A stretch of 64,000 bases of DNA from positions 2,083,001-2,147,000 of the forward strand of contig NZ_JACCFJ010000001.1 in assembly GCF_013410345.1 (NCBI RefSeq). The letters are read 5' to 3'. The stretch's first letter is position 1, and every line of letters starts with the position of its first letter. Position numbers and translations under genes: made by a program. This stretch comes from Saccharopolyspora hordei (GTDB taxonomy: Bacteria; Actinomycetota; Actinomycetes; Mycobacteriales; Pseudonocardiaceae). Below the pieces are notes generated by a model. That model was given only the letters and a program-made list of their open reading frames with translations. It had not been told where the DNA came from and searched no databases. Positions 42,916 to 52,183 of the stretch are shown piece after piece.

Positions 42916-44381
42916 CGCCCCCGCACAACTACCTCGCGGTGATCAAGGTCGTCGGCATCGGTGGCGGCGGCGTCAATGCCGTGAACCGCATGATCGAGGT
43001 CGGGCTCAAGGGCGTCGAGTTCATCGCGGTGAACACCGACGCGCAGGCCCTGCTGATGTCCGATGCCGACGTCAAGCTCGACATCGGCCGCGAGCTCACC
43101 CGCGGTCTCGGGGCAGGCGCCGCGCCGGAGGTCGGCCACAAGGCTGCCGAGGACCACAAGGAGGAGATCGAAGAGGTCCTCAAGGGCGCCGACATGGTGT
43201 TCGTGACGGCCGGTGAGGGCGGCGGCACCGGTACCGGTGGTGCGCCCGTCGTCGCGTCGATCGCGCGCAAGCTCGGCGCGCTGACCATCGGCGTGGTGAC
43301 CCGTCCGTTCACCTTCGAGGGCAAGCGGCGCGCCGCGCAGGCGGAGCAGGGCATCAAGGAGCTCCGGGAGTGCTGCGACACGCTCATCGTCATCCCGAAC
43401 GACCGCCTGCTGCAGCTGGGCGACATCGGGGTGAGCCTGATGGACGCCTTCCGCTCCGCTGACGAGGTGCTGCTCTCCGGTGTCCAGGGCATCACCGACC
43501 TGATCACCACCCCGGGTCTGATCAACCTCGACTTCGCCGACGTCAAGAGCGTCATGTCCGGCGCGGGCAGCGCGCTGATGGGCATCGGCTCGGCCAGCGG
43601 CGAGGGCAGAGCCGTGCAGGCCGCGCAGAAGGCGATCAACTCGCCGCTGCTGGAGGCGTCCATGGAGGGCGCGCACGGCGTGCTGCTGGCCATCGCGGGC
43701 GGGTCCGACCTCGGGTTGTTCGAGATCAACGAGTCGGCGTCGCTGGTGCAGGAGTCCGCGCACCCGGACGCGAACATCATCTTCGGGACGGTGATCGACG
43801 ACTCGCTCGGCGACGAGGTCCGGGTGACGGTGATCGCCGCCGGCTTCGACTCCGGCACCCCGACGCACAAGAAGCTCGAGCCGACCAAGGTCGGCGGCCG
43901 CAGCGAGGACACCGAGTCGTCGAGCACCGAGAAGCCGGGCCAGCCGCAGGTCGAGTCCCGGGCGGACACGGCGCAGTCCTCCTCGTCGACGCCGCAGGCG
44001 GAGCAGCCGGTCGCCGGCGAGGGGCAGTCCCCGGCCGCGCAGTCGACCACGCCCGCGCAGTCGACCCCGGCGCAGCCGACGCAGGCCCAGTCGACCCCGG
44101 CGCAGCCGACGCAGCAGCCGGAGACCCCGGCGCAGCAGGAGAGCGAGCCGGCGCGGCCGCGGCCCGACCTCGGCCAGCGGACCGGGCTGTTCGGCGGCGA
44201 CGGCTCGGCGGCGGGTCAGCAGAGCGTCTCGGTGCCCGCCACGCCCACCACGCGCGGGACCGGCGGCTACCCGACGCACAACGCCACCACCGCCCGTCCC
44301 GGTGGCGGGCTGGGCCGCGGCGTGCCGGTCAACGACGACACCGACGACGACGTCGACATACCGCCGTTCATGCGCCGCTGA
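42912..44381 (+). CDS. ftsZ: Tubulin-like cell-division GTPase FtsZ
   Basis: A 489-residue FtsZ. The N-terminal [17 protein letters not shown], the tubulin signature [15 protein letters not shown] and the T7 loop [11 protein letters not shown] are all intact. The linker after residue 320 is long and low-complexity (Gln, Thr, Pro, Ser, Ala repeats), and the protein ends with the conserved tail [12 protein letters not shown] that binds SepF. It polymerises into the Z-ring that organises septation. The ATG at 42912 has a weak AGGAAGG site and may be translationally coupled to an upstream frame. A terminator follows. Confidence 0.98.
   Translation: MTPPHNYLAVIKVVGIGGGGVNAVNRMIEVGLKGVEFIAVNTDAQALLMSDADVKLDIGRELTRGLGAGAAPEVGHKAAEDHKEEIEEVLKGADMVFVTAGEGGGTGTGGAPVVASIARKLGALTIGVVTRPFTFEGKRRAAQAEQGIKELRECCDTLIVIPNDRLLQLGDIGVSLMDAFRSADEVLLSGVQGITDLITTPGLINLDFADVKSVMSGAGSALMGIGSASGEGRAVQAAQKAINSPLLEASMEGAHGVLLAIAGGSDLGLFEINESASLVQESAHPDANIIFGTVIDDSLGDEVRVTVIAAGFDSGTPTHKKLEPTKVGGRSEDTESSSTEKPGQPQVESRADTAQSSSSTPQAEQPVAGEGQSPAAQSTTPAQSTPAQPTQAQSTPAQPTQQPETPAQQESEPARPRPDLGQRTGLFGGDGSAAGQQSVSVPATPTTRGTGGYPTHNATTARPGGGLGRGVPVNDDTDDDVDIPPFMRR
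44058..44114 (+). repeat. Tandem repeat in the FtsZ linker coding region
   Basis: A 27-bp word beginning CAGTCGACCCCGGCG occurs at 44058-44084 and 44088-44114 with a 30-bp period. It encodes the repeated QSTPAQPTQ units of the disordered linker. Such repeats can change linker length by slippage. Confidence 0.8.
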
Positions 44382-44494
44382 GCGGCCACGCGGCCGCGAG
44401 GTCCGGGCGCGGACGACGACCGAGGGGAACCGGCCGGGCGGGAGCTGCGGCCGGTCCCACGCACCGCCTCCGAGCGGCGGTGCATGAGCGAGAA

Positions 44495-44528
44495 TCGACA
44501 CCGGGAGCGGGGAAGCTCCCGGTGTCGA
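44495..44528 (+). terminator. Terminator between ftsZ and pgeF
   Basis: A perfect 14-bp stem (44495-44508 with 44515-44528) and a six-base loop. A smaller hairpin (GCACCGCC at 44461-44468 with GGCGGTGC at 44476-44483) precedes it. The stem ends 22 bp before pgeF, so it probably attenuates rather than fully blocks transcription, or pgeF has its own promoter. Confidence 0.7.
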
Positions 44529-44550
44529 GTCGTGTTGGGAGGCTGGTGCA

Positions 44551-45270
44551 GTGCGGATCCGGCGCGTGATCACCACGCGGGAGGGCGGGAGTTCCCGGCC
44601 GCCGTTCGATTCGTTCAACCTCGGCGGTCGCGTCGGTGACGACCCGGCAGCGCTGGCCGCGAACCAGCGGAAGCTGGCCGACGGCATCGGCCTGCCCGAG
44701 GACCACGTGGTGTGGATGGAGCAGATCCACGGCCGCACCGCGACCGTCGTCGACGGCCCGCGGTCCGAGCCGGTGGAGGCCACCGACGCGTTGGTGACCG
44801 CCCGGCCGGGGCTGGCGTTGGCCGTGCTCACCGCGGACTGCGTGCCCGTGCTGCTCGGCGACCCGGAGACCGGTGTGGTCTCGGCCGTGCACGCCGGGCG
44901 GGTCGGGGCGCGCGTGGGCGTCGTCGTGGCGGCGCTGAAGGCGATGCAGCAGGCCGGCGCCCGCCTCGACCGCGTCGAGGCGCTGCTCGGGCCGGCGGCG
45001 TGCGGGCAGTGCTACGAGGTGCCCGCCGCCATGCAGGCCGACGTCGAGGAGCACCTGCCCGGCAGCGCGTGCACGACCCGCAAGGGCACCCCGGGGCTGG
45101 ACCTGCGCGCGGGCATCTGGGAGCAGCTGGCCGCCGCGGGCATCGCCAAGATCGGTGTGGACCCGCGCTGCACCATGGAATCACCTGAGCTGTACAGCCA
45201 TCGTCGTGACCGCGGGCGCACCGGCCGGTTCGCCGCGGTGACCTGGGCGGAGCCGGAGGACGCCGAGTGA
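44551..45270 (+). CDS. pgeF: Polyphenol oxidase-type/laccase-domain protein PgeF (YfiH)
   Basis: A 239-residue protein of the YfiH family. Metal-site motifs are VLTADCVPVLL (Cys), VSAVHAGRVGARVG (His) and GPAACGQCYEVPAA (Cys/Cys), plus the MEQIHG region. YfiH/PgeF is thought to correct peptidoglycan precursors carrying L-Ser in place of L-Ala; purine nucleoside phosphorylase activity is also reported for relatives. The usual HAGWRG motif appears as HAGRVG, which may be normal in actinobacteria. It lies between ftsZ and yggS as in other actinobacteria; the stop overlaps yggS. Confidence 0.88.
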   Translation: MRIRRVITTREGGSSRPPFDSFNLGGRVGDDPAALAANQRKLADGIGLPEDHVVWMEQIHGRTATVVDGPRSEPVEATDALVTARPGLALAVLTADCVPVLLGDPETGVVSAVHAGRVGARVGVVVAALKAMQQAGARLDRVEALLGPAACGQCYEVPAAMQADVEEHLPGSACTTRKGTPGLDLRAGIWEQLAAAGIAKIGVDPRCTMESPELYSHRRDRGRTGRFAAVTWAEPEDAE

Positions 45271-46001
45271 GCGAGGAACAGCGCCGTGCGGAGCTGGAGG
45301 CATCGCTGCGCGAGGTGCGCGCGCGGATCGACCGCGCCTGCCGCGCTGCGGGACGCGACCCGAGCGAGGTCGAGCTGCTGGCGGTGACCAAGACCTTCCC
45401 CGCTTCGGACGTGGCGCTGCTGGCCGACCTGGGGCAGACCGCGTTCGCGGAGAACCGGGAGCAGGAGGCGCGCGGCAAGGTGGCCGAGTTCACCGAGCTG
45501 CGCCCGTCCGCCTCGGTGCGCTGGCACATGGTCGGCCAGTTGCAGCGGAACAAGGCGCGGGCCGTGGTCCGCTGGGCCGACGTGGTCGAGTCGGTGGACA
45601 GCGCGCGGCTCGTCGAGGCGCTGCGCCGGGCGACCGCGAACGCCCTCGACGCGGGTGACAGAACACACCCCTTGGACGTGTTGGTGCAGGTCAGCCTGGA
45701 CGAGGCGGAGGGTCGCGGGGGTTGTCGACCCGACGACGTGCCCGCGCTAGCCGATATGATCACTCAGACAGGTGATCTTCGACTGCGCGGAGTGATGGCG
45801 GTCGCACCATTGGGTGGCGATCCGGATGTGGCCTTCGACACACTTTCCAAGATCTCCGAGCGGTTACGGGGAGATCACCCCGAAGCTGTCGAGGTGTCGG
45901 CGGGGATGTCCGGCGACCTGGAGAGTGCCGTCGCGCACGGCTCGACCCGGGTGCGTGTCGGAACCGCGCTGCTCGGCGGGCGGCGGTTAACCTCGCCATA
46001 G
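45267..46001 (+). CDS. PLP-binding homeostasis protein YggS
   Basis: A 244-residue YggS/PROSC protein: a single TIM barrel like the N-terminal domain of alanine racemase, without a catalytic partner. The PLP lysine lies in LLAVTKTFPASDV near residue 50, and WHMVGQLQRNKAR, LRLRGVMAVAPLG and SAGMSGDLESAVAHGSTRVRVG are the family motifs. It keeps free pyridoxal phosphate in balance. GTG start overlaps the pgeF stop. Confidence 0.94.
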   Translation: MSEEQRRAELEASLREVRARIDRACRAAGRDPSEVELLAVTKTFPASDVALLADLGQTAFAENREQEARGKVAEFTELRPSASVRWHMVGQLQRNKARAVVRWADVVESVDSARLVEALRRATANALDAGDRTHPLDVLVQVSLDEAEGRGGCRPDDVPALADMITQTGDLRLRGVMAVAPLGGDPDVAFDTLSKISERLRGDHPEAVEVSAGMSGDLESAVAHGSTRVRVGTALLGGRRLTSP

Positions 46002-46072
46002 CCGCAGGACAGGGGGTCGAAGGCCGGCCTCCTCGTGCTCGGTGCAAGGAGTCGCACAGGAAGGGCATGCCG

Positions 46073-46696
46073 ATGAGCGCTTTGCACAAGTTGAAGGCCT
46101 ACTTCGGCATGGTTCCGGCCGACGAGGTCGAGGACTACGACGACGAGGTCGGTTATCGCGACCGGTACGGCGACTCCGACCGCGACGGTTACGACGCTCC
46201 TGCCGAGCGGGGTGGACGGCGCAGGGTCGGCACCCGCGGTGGCTACCAGGCGGAGGCCGACGTCGAGCCGGACTTCGCCGAGGACTACCGGGAACCGCCG
46301 CGCCCGCGGCGGCAGTGGTCGTCGGACAGCCCGGTGCGCAGCGCGCTGCCCACCGACCAGCCGCGGGAGAACGTATCGCGGCTGCGGGCGGTCACCGACA
46401 CCGGTACCCAGTTCAACTTGAGCAAGATCACAACGTTGCACCCGCGCAGCTACAGCGAGGCGCGGACCATCGGCGAGCAGTACCGGGACGGCACGCCGGT
46501 GATCATGAACCTGACCGAGATGGAGGAGGCCGACGCCAAGCGGCTGGTCGACTTCGCGGCCGGGTTGGCGTTCGCGCTGCGCGGCTCGATCGAGAAGGTC
46601 ACCAACCGCGTGTTCTTGCTCTCACCTCCCAACGTGGACGTCGCGGCGGAGGACAAGCGACGGCTCGCCGAGGGTGCCTTTTTCAACTACGGGTGA
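46073..46696 (+). CDS. sepF: Cell-division protein SepF
   Basis: A 207-residue protein with the SepF membrane-binding N-terminus MSALHKLKAYFGM, an acidic/Arg-rich disordered linker (residues 15-105) and a C-terminal SepF fold (TTLHPRSYSEARTIGEQYRDG, VIMNLTEMEEADAKRLVDFAAGL, and a final VFLLSPPNVDV). SepF anchors FtsZ filaments to the membrane and is the main anchor in actinobacteria, which lack FtsA. The second ATG (46073) is preferred because it matches homologous starts and has AGGAAGG at a better distance; the first ATG is six bases upstream. Confidence 0.95.
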   Translation: MSALHKLKAYFGMVPADEVEDYDDEVGYRDRYGDSDRDGYDAPAERGGRRRVGTRGGYQAEADVEPDFAEDYREPPRPRRQWSSDSPVRSALPTDQPRENVSRLRAVTDTGTQFNLSKITTLHPRSYSEARTIGEQYRDGTPVIMNLTEMEEADAKRLVDFAAGLAFALRGSIEKVTNRVFLLSPPNVDVAAEDKRRLAEGAFFNYG

Positions 46697-46715
46697 GTGG
46701 TGGCACAGTTGAAGC

Positions 46716-47000
46716 GTGAACCCGGTGCAGATCGTCCTGTTCTACGTTCTGTTCTTCTTCTGGCTCCTGCTCACGGCCCGTATCGTGATCGAACTCGTTC
46801 GAGTGTTCGCGCGCGATTGGCGGCCCGTCGGGGGGGTTGCAATCGCGTTGGAGAGCATCTACACAGTGACCGACCCACCAGTGAAGTTGGTGCGTCGGGT
46901 GATTCCGACGGTCCGGATCGGCGGCGTCGGACTGGACCTATCGATTATGGTGCTGCTGCTGGTCGTGTTCATACTGATGCGACTGGTCCAGCCCGGGTGA
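46716..47000 (+). CDS. YggT-family membrane protein
   Basis: A 94-residue protein with two membrane helices (about 4-24 and 70-91) separated by a loop containing YTVTDPPVKLVRRVIP, the signature of YggT/YlmG proteins. It is located between sepF and wag31 as in mycobacteria and Streptomyces. Its function is not settled; homologues take part in membrane organisation or osmotic tolerance. GTG start, 19 bp after sepF. Confidence 0.92.
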   Translation: MNPVQIVLFYVLFFFWLLLTARIVIELVRVFARDWRPVGGVAIALESIYTVTDPPVKLVRRVIPTVRIGGVGLDLSIMVLLLVVFILMRLVQPG

Positions 47001-47047
47001 CGGGGAACCCGGGCTACCCGCAGCCGAGGAGTGCGTGAGGTGATCTT

Positions 47048-47878
47048 GTGGGCCTGACCCCCGCCGACGTGCACAACGTCGCGTTCAGCAAACCTCCGAT
47101 CGGTAAGCGGGGCTACAACGAGGACGAGGTGGACGCATTCCTCGACCTGGTTGAAGCCGAGCTTGCCCGGCTGGTGGAGGAGAACAACGATCTGCGCAGC
47201 CAGGTCGAGCAGCTGGAGGCCCAGCTGCAGTCCGCGCAGGTCGACCTGGAGGACGCCCGCAACCAGGCGGCGGCCGCTTCCTCGACCCCGGCCCCGACGG
47301 AGGAACCGCGCCGGCTCACCCCGGTCCCGGCGCCGACCGCTGCCGAGCAGACCTCGCCCGGTGGCGATCACCACGTGCAGGCCGCCAAGGTGCTGGGCCT
47401 CGCGCAGGAGATGGCCGACCGGCTGACCGGTGAGGCCAAGGCCGAGGCCGACGGCATGCTCGCCGAGGCCCGGACGAAGTCCGAGCAGCTGCTCTCGGAG
47501 GCGCGCTCGAAGGCCGACAGCATGGTCAACGAGTCCCGGACCCGGGCCGAGACGATGCTCAACGACGCCCGCACCCGCGCCGAGACGCTGGAGCGGCAGG
47601 CTCGCGAGAAGGCCGCGAACCTGGAGCGCGACGCGCAGCGCAAGCACGCCGAGGTGATGGGCAACATCACATCGGAGAAGAACGCCCTCGAGAAGAAGAT
47701 CGAAACCCTGCGCACGTTCGAGCGCGAGTACCGCACTCGACTGCAGACGTACCTGGAGTCGCAGCTGCGCGAACTGCAGGACCGGGGCTCGGCGGCGCCC
47801 GCCGAGAGCAGCGGGAGCCGCTCGTCCGGTCAGCAGGCCAGCTACAGCTTCGGGGCGCGCGCAGCCGAAGCCGGCTGA
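47048..47878 (+). CDS. wag31: DivIVA/Wag31 polar growth protein
   Basis: A 276-residue protein starting with the DivIVA lipid-binding module [37 protein letters not shown], which contains the conserved curvature-sensing region, followed by a coiled coil, a Pro/Thr-rich spacer (residues 78-108) and a second long coiled coil rich in Glu, Ala and Arg that ends near residue 245. It marks the growing poles and organises tip wall synthesis. GTG start with AGGTGAT. A hairpin terminator follows. Confidence 0.96.
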   Translation: MGLTPADVHNVAFSKPPIGKRGYNEDEVDAFLDLVEAELARLVEENNDLRSQVEQLEAQLQSAQVDLEDARNQAAAASSTPAPTEEPRRLTPVPAPTAAEQTSPGGDHHVQAAKVLGLAQEMADRLTGEAKAEADGMLAEARTKSEQLLSEARSKADSMVNESRTRAETMLNDARTRAETLERQAREKAANLERDAQRKHAEVMGNITSEKNALEKKIETLRTFEREYRTRLQTYLESQLRELQDRGSAAPAESSGSRSSGQQASYSFGARAAEAG

Positions 47879-47949
47879 CGACCCGTCCTGGCTCGCGTCG
47901 CGGCGGTGCCGGTGACGCCCGGACCAGGAGCACGGACTCGCGGTGAGGT

Positions 47950-47982
47950 CAGCGGCGACGGGTGGCGCGCCCGTCGCCGCTG
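47950..47982 (+). terminator. Terminator after wag31
   Basis: A perfect 13-bp stem (47950-47962 with 47970-47982) with a seven-base loop, 70 bp after the wag31 stop. Confidence 0.7.
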
Positions 47983-48022
47983 CCGTGCGTTCGGTCCCGT
48001 GACGCGAGAGGTGTGAGGTCGC

Positions 48023-48445
48023 GTGCTGTTGGTCGTGCTGCTGCTGGTCCTGCTGGCCGCCGGGGTCCTGGTCGCCGCCGTGGTGGGCGGGGACGCCGAG
48101 CTGGCGTGGCTGTCGGTGCTGGCCAGTGCCGTCGCCGTCGGGCTGCTGGTGGTCGACCGGGTGCGGAGCCGCCGGCGGGTGGCGCAGGAGACCGGCGAGC
48201 CGCCGTTCGCCGACGTCGGCGAGGAACCGGCGGAGGAGCGCAGCAACGCCGCCGAGGCGGCGCGGCCCGACGCCGAGGTCCTGGTGATCGACGAGCGGCC
48301 GCGCTACCACGTGCGCACCTGCGAGTGGATCGGTTCGCGCAAGACCGTCACGCTCACCCTGCGGGAAGCCCGCGAGCTGGGCTTCACGCCCTGCGCGCTG
48401 TGCGCGCCGAACGCCACCATCGCCGCCGAGGTCCGCCGGTCCTGA
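48023..48445 (+). CDS. Small membrane protein with a C-terminal Cys motif
   Basis: A 140-residue protein: two membrane helices at residues 2-20 and 25-45, an acidic linker, and a C-terminal module RYHVRTCEWIGSRKTV...GFTPCALCAPN. The pattern of one His/Cys pair followed by PC-x-x-C resembles a small metal-binding module like that of Ada. A membrane protein in this place next to wag31 is conserved in mycobacteria (Rv2144c position). Function unknown. GTG start. Confidence 0.7.
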   Translation: MLLVVLLLVLLAAGVLVAAVVGGDAELAWLSVLASAVAVGLLVVDRVRSRRRVAQETGEPPFADVGEEPAEERSNAAEAARPDAEVLVIDERPRYHVRTCEWIGSRKTVTLTLREARELGFTPCALCAPNATIAAEVRRS

Positions 48446-48499
48446 CCGCGGCGGCGCCGGAGCCGGTGCGAGCGGGCGTCACGCACCCGGTACTCTGGG

Positions 48500-48715
48500 T
48501 GGGGAACAGGCGATGATCCGGCCATCACCGGGGAGCTTCCGGAAGAACGGGCGCCCTGGCGCCTCAGTAGAACCGGACGGGTCCAGCCCGTCACAGCTGG
48601 CAACGAGGGGTCGTCGGCGCACGTCGACGGCAAGCGGGGTGGTACCGCGGATCTCGTGCGGAGCACGCGCACGAGGTGTCGTCCCCGCGTGGCTACCGGG
48701 CTTCCGGTGACCGTG
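48500..48715 (+). promoter_or_regulatory. T-box riboswitch controlling ileS
   Basis: The leader before ileS has a short stem I in which GATG (48512-48515) pairs with CATC (48523-48526), exposing an ATC isoleucine specifier codon at 48516-48518. Downstream is the T-box consensus AAGCGGGGTGGTACCGCGG (from 48632) with TGGT (48640-48643) to pair with the uncharged tRNA ACCA end. A later segment, CCCCGCGTGGCTACC near 48675-48689, can pair with the T-box itself as the competing structure. The very short stem I is typical of actinobacterial ileS T-boxes, which control translation rather than termination. Confidence 0.93.
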
Positions 48716-48753
48716 CGGCAGCGATGACACACACCGCGAGGAGCGCATCCGCG

Positions 48754-51700
48754 ATGTCTTACCCCAAGGTTCAGTTCGGCGACAACGGTGAGCGCGGCGT
48801 GGCTGCCCAGCCCGCGTTCCCGGCGATCGAGCGCCAGGTGCTGGATTCCTGGGCCGAGGACGACACCTTCCGCGCTTCGGTGCAGGCGCGCGAGGCCGGG
48901 GACAACGGCGCCAACGAGTTCGTGTTCTACGACGGACCGCCGTTCGCCAACGGCCTGCCGCACTACGGGCACCTGCTGACCGGCTACGTCAAGGACGTCA
49001 TCCCCCGCTACCAGACGATGCGCGGCCGCCGGGTGGAGCGGCGGTTCGGCTGGGACTGCCACGGCCTGCCCGCCGAGGTGGAGGCCGAGAAGCAGCTCGG
49101 CATCACCTCCAAGTCCGAGATCGAGGACATGGGTGTGGCCGCGTTCAACGACGCCTGCCGCACCTCGGTGCTGCGCTACACCTCGGAGTGGGAGGAGTAC
49201 GTCACCCGGCAGGCCCGGTGGGTGGACTTCGCCAACGACTACAAGACGCTCGACCTGGACTACATGGAGAGCGTCATGTGGGCCTTCAAGACCCTGTGGG
49301 ACAAGGGTCTGGTCTACGAGGGCTTCCGGGTGCTCTGGTACTGCTGGCGCTGCGAGACGCCGCTGTCCAACACCGAGACCCGCATGGACGACGTCTACCG
49401 CCAGCGGCAGGACCCGGCGGTGACGGTCGGCATGCGCCTGGAGGCGCCGGGCAAGGCCTACGACGGTGCGCTGGCCCTGGCCTGGACGACCACGCCGTGG
49501 ACGCTGCCGTCCAACCTCGCCGTCGCGGTGCACCCCGAGGTGGACTACGTGCTCGTGGCGCCGCCGACCAGCGCGGAGCGCTACGTGCTGGCCGAGGCCC
49601 GGCTGAGCGCCTACGCGCGGGAGCTCGGCGAGGACGTCGCCGACCACGTCGTCGCGCGCTTCACCGGTGCCGAGCTGCTGGGCACGAAGTACCGGCCGCC
49701 GTTCGACTTCTTCCTCGGCCGCGAGAACGCCCACCAGGTGCTCGCCGCCGACTACGTCACCACCGACGACGGCACCGGGCTGGTGCACATCGCCCCGGCC
49801 TTCGGTGAGGAGGACAAGGCCGTCACCGACGCCGCGGACATCCAGCCGGTGGTCCCGGTCGACGCGCACGGCAAGTTCACCGCCGAGGTGCCGCCGTACG
49901 AGGGCCTGCAGGTCTTCGAGGCGAACAAGCAGATCATCCGCGACCTCAAGGACGCGGGCCTGCTGCTGCGGCACGAGACCTACGACCACCCGTACCCGCA
50001 CTGCTGGCGCTGCGACAACGCGCTGATCCAGCGGGCGGTGTCGTCCTGGTTCGTGGCGGTCAGCAAGTTCAAGGACCGCATGGTCGAGCTCAACCAGCAG
50101 ATCAACTGGGTGCCGGGGCACATCCGGGACGGCCAGTTCGGCAAGTGGCTGGAGAACGCGCGCGACTGGAACATCTCGCGGAACCGGTACTGGGGTTCGC
50201 CGATCCCGGTGTGGGTCTCCGACGACCCGAACCACCCGCGCGTCGACGTCTACGGCTCGCTGGACGAGCTGGAGCGGGACTTCGGCGTGCGGCCGAAGGA
50301 CCTGCACCGGCCGCAGATCGACGAGCTGACCCGCCCCAACCCGGACGACCCGACCGGGAAGTCCACCATGCGCCGGGTCCCGGAGGTGCTGGACTGCTGG
50401 TTCGAGTCCGGGTCGATGCCGTTCGCGCAGGTGCACTACCCGTTCGACAACGCCGAGTGGTTCGAGCACCACTACCCGGGCGACTTCATCGTCGAGTACA
50501 ACGGGCAGACCCGCGGCTGGTTCTACACGCTGCACGTGCTGGCCACCGCGCTGTTCGACCGGCCGGCGTTCAAGAACGTGCTGGCGCACGGCATCGTGCT
50601 GGGCCACGACGGCCTGAAGATGTCCAAGTCCAAGCGCAACTACCCGGACGTCAACGAGGTCTTCGACCGCGACGGCTCGGACGCGATGCGCTGGTTCCTG
50701 ATGTCCAGCCCGATCCTGCGCGGCGGCGACCTCGTCGTCACCGAGCAGGGCATCCGGGACGCGGTGCGCCAGGCGGTGCTGCCGCTGTGGAACTCCTGGT
50801 ACTTCCTGGCGCTGTACGCCAACGCCGAGGGCGTCACCGGTGAGTCCAGGGTGGACAGCCAGCACGTGCTGGACCGCTACGTGCTGGCCAAGACCCACGA
50901 GCTGGTCACCGACGTGCAGGCTGCGCTGGACTCCTTCGACCTGGCCGGGGCGTGCGCCAGCGTCCGGGACTTCCTGGAGGTCCTGACCAACTGGTACGTG
51001 CGGCGGTCCCGCGACCGCTTCTGGGCCGGTGACCGCGACGCCATCGACACCCTGCACACCGTGCTCGAGGTGACCTGCCGGGTGGTGGCGCCGATGCTGC
51101 CGCTGACCGCCGAGGCGGTGTGGCGCGGGCTGACCGGCGGCCGCTCGGTGCACCTGACCGACTGGCCGCGGCTCGACGAGCTGCCCGCGGACCCGGCGCT
51201 GGTCACCGCGATGGACCAGGTGCGCCAGGTGTGCTCGTCGGCGTCGGCGCTGCGCAAGGCCAACAAGCTGCGGGTGCGGCTGCCGCTGGCCAAGCTCGTG
51301 GTGGCCACCGCGGAGGCGGAGGCGCTGCGGCCGTTCGCCGACCTGATCCGCGACGAGGTCAACGTCAAGGAGCTGGAGCTGACCACGGACGTGGCGGCGC
51401 ACGGGCACTTCGAGATCGCGGTGAACGCGCGGGCCGCCGGTCCGCGGCTGGGCCGCGACGTGCAGAAGGTCATCAAGGCGGTCAAGGCCGGCGAGTGGAA
51501 CCGCACCCCGAGCGGTGCGGTCGTCGCGGCCGGGATCGAGCTGCAGGAGGGCGAGTTCACCGAGCGGCTGGTGTCCACCAACCCCGGTGCCGCCTCGGCG
51601 CTGCCCTCGAACCTGGGCCTGGTCGTGCTGGACACCGAGGTGACCCCGGAGCTGGCCGCCGAGGGCGTGGCGCGCGACGTGGTCCGCGTCATCCAGCAGG

Positions 51701-51909
51701 CCCGCAAGGACGCCGACTTCCAGGTCTCCGACCGCATCACGGTGACCGTCTCGGCGCCGGAGGAGGTGCTGTCGGCGGTGGCGGCGCACCGCGACTTCAT
51801 CGCGGGCGAGACCCTCGCGGACGCCGTCGAGGCCGGTGACGTGGACGGCGGCTTCACCGGCTCGGTCGGCGACGGCACCGAGATCGCGGTCGCGGTCGCC
51901 CGCGTCTGA
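48754..51909 (+). CDS. ileS: Isoleucyl-tRNA synthetase (type 2)
   Basis: A 1051-residue class I synthetase. The HIGH motif is HYGH ([14 protein letters not shown]), the editing domain lies at about residues 190-390, and the second ATP motif is KMSKSKRNY. The size and HYGH form indicate the eukaryote-like type 2 IleRS found in actinobacteria, a type less sensitive to mupirocin. It loads isoleucine on its tRNA and is controlled by the T-box upstream. The ATG at 48754 follows GAGGAG; an earlier in-frame ATG (48724) has no ribosome site. A strong terminator follows. Confidence 0.97.
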   Translation: MSYPKVQFGDNGERGVAAQPAFPAIERQVLDSWAEDDTFRASVQAREAGDNGANEFVFYDGPPFANGLPHYGHLLTGYVKDVIPRYQTMRGRRVERRFGWDCHGLPAEVEAEKQLGITSKSEIEDMGVAAFNDACRTSVLRYTSEWEEYVTRQARWVDFANDYKTLDLDYMESVMWAFKTLWDKGLVYEGFRVLWYCWRCETPLSNTETRMDDVYRQRQDPAVTVGMRLEAPGKAYDGALALAWTTTPWTLPSNLAVAVHPEVDYVLVAPPTSAERYVLAEARLSAYARELGEDVADHVVARFTGAELLGTKYRPPFDFFLGRENAHQVLAADYVTTDDGTGLVHIAPAFGEEDKAVTDAADIQPVVPVDAHGKFTAEVPPYEGLQVFEANKQIIRDLKDAGLLLRHETYDHPYPHCWRCDNALIQRAVSSWFVAVSKFKDRMVELNQQINWVPGHIRDGQFGKWLENARDWNISRNRYWGSPIPVWVSDDPNHPRVDVYGSLDELERDFGVRPKDLHRPQIDELTRPNPDDPTGKSTMRRVPEVLDCWFESGSMPFAQVHYPFDNAEWFEHHYPGDFIVEYNGQTRGWFYTLHVLATALFDRPAFKNVLAHGIVLGHDGLKMSKSKRNYPDVNEVFDRDGSDAMRWFLMSSPILRGGDLVVTEQGIRDAVRQAVLPLWNSWYFLALYANAEGVTGESRVDSQHVLDRYVLAKTHELVTDVQAALDSFDLAGACASVRDFLEVLTNWYVRRSRDRFWAGDRDAIDTLHTVLEVTCRVVAPMLPLTAEAVWRGLTGGRSVHLTDWPRLDELPADPALVTAMDQVRQVCSSASALRKANKLRVRLPLAKLVVATAEAEALRPFADLIRDEVNVKELELTTDVAAHGHFEIAVNARAAGPRLGRDVQKVIKAVKAGEWNRTPSGAVVAAGIELQEGEFTERLVSTNPGAASALPSNLGLVVLDTEVTPELAAEGVARDVVRVIQQARKDADFQVSDRITVTVSAPEEVLSAVAAHRDFIAGETLADAVEAGDVDGGFTGSVGDGTEIAVAVARV

Positions 51910-51916
51910 CGTCGAG

Positions 51917-51955
51917 GAGGGCGCTCCCCGCCGACCGGCGGCGGGGAGCGCCCTC
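51917..51955 (+). terminator. Terminator after ileS
   Basis: A perfect 17-bp stem (51917-51933 with 51939-51955) with a five-base loop directly after the stop. Confidence 0.85.
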
Positions 51956-52031
51956 TCCCGCGCGCAGGCGTCTCACGGTGCGGGACGGCGTTGCCGCTGG
52001 GCGGGCGCCTCCCCCAAGATCTGTGCGCGAA

Positions 52032-52161
52032 GGTCATGAGTGCCAGCGCGAAGCCCCGGCTCGCTGGCCGGCAACCCCCGACCGCGGTGGGGTGCCCCGG
52101 GTGAGGACCTGGCCGGTCGCGCAGGGCGACCCGGCAAGCGCGGACCCCTCTGGGCGGGTCC
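52032..52161 (+). promoter_or_regulatory. SAM-IV riboswitch
   Basis: The leader reads GGTCATGAGTGCCAGCG, then AAGCCCCGGCTCGCTGGCC, GGCAACCCCCGACCGCGG, TGGGGTGCCCCGGGTGA and finally GGCAAGCGCGGAC, which is the SAM-IV consensus of actinomycetes almost base for base. In the expression region CCCCTC (52145-52150) can pair with GAGGGG of the ribosome site (52175-52180), or GGACCC can pair with GGGTCC (52142-52161). This suggests that S-adenosylmethionine binding hides the ribosome site and turns the gene off. Confidence 0.93.
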
Positions 52162-52183
52162 GATGAGGCCCTGGGAGGGGCTC

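Noticed and set aside
44058-44114. Tandem repeats as a mobile or regulatory element
   Set aside because: They are in frame within the disordered linker of FtsZ and simply encode repeated residues.
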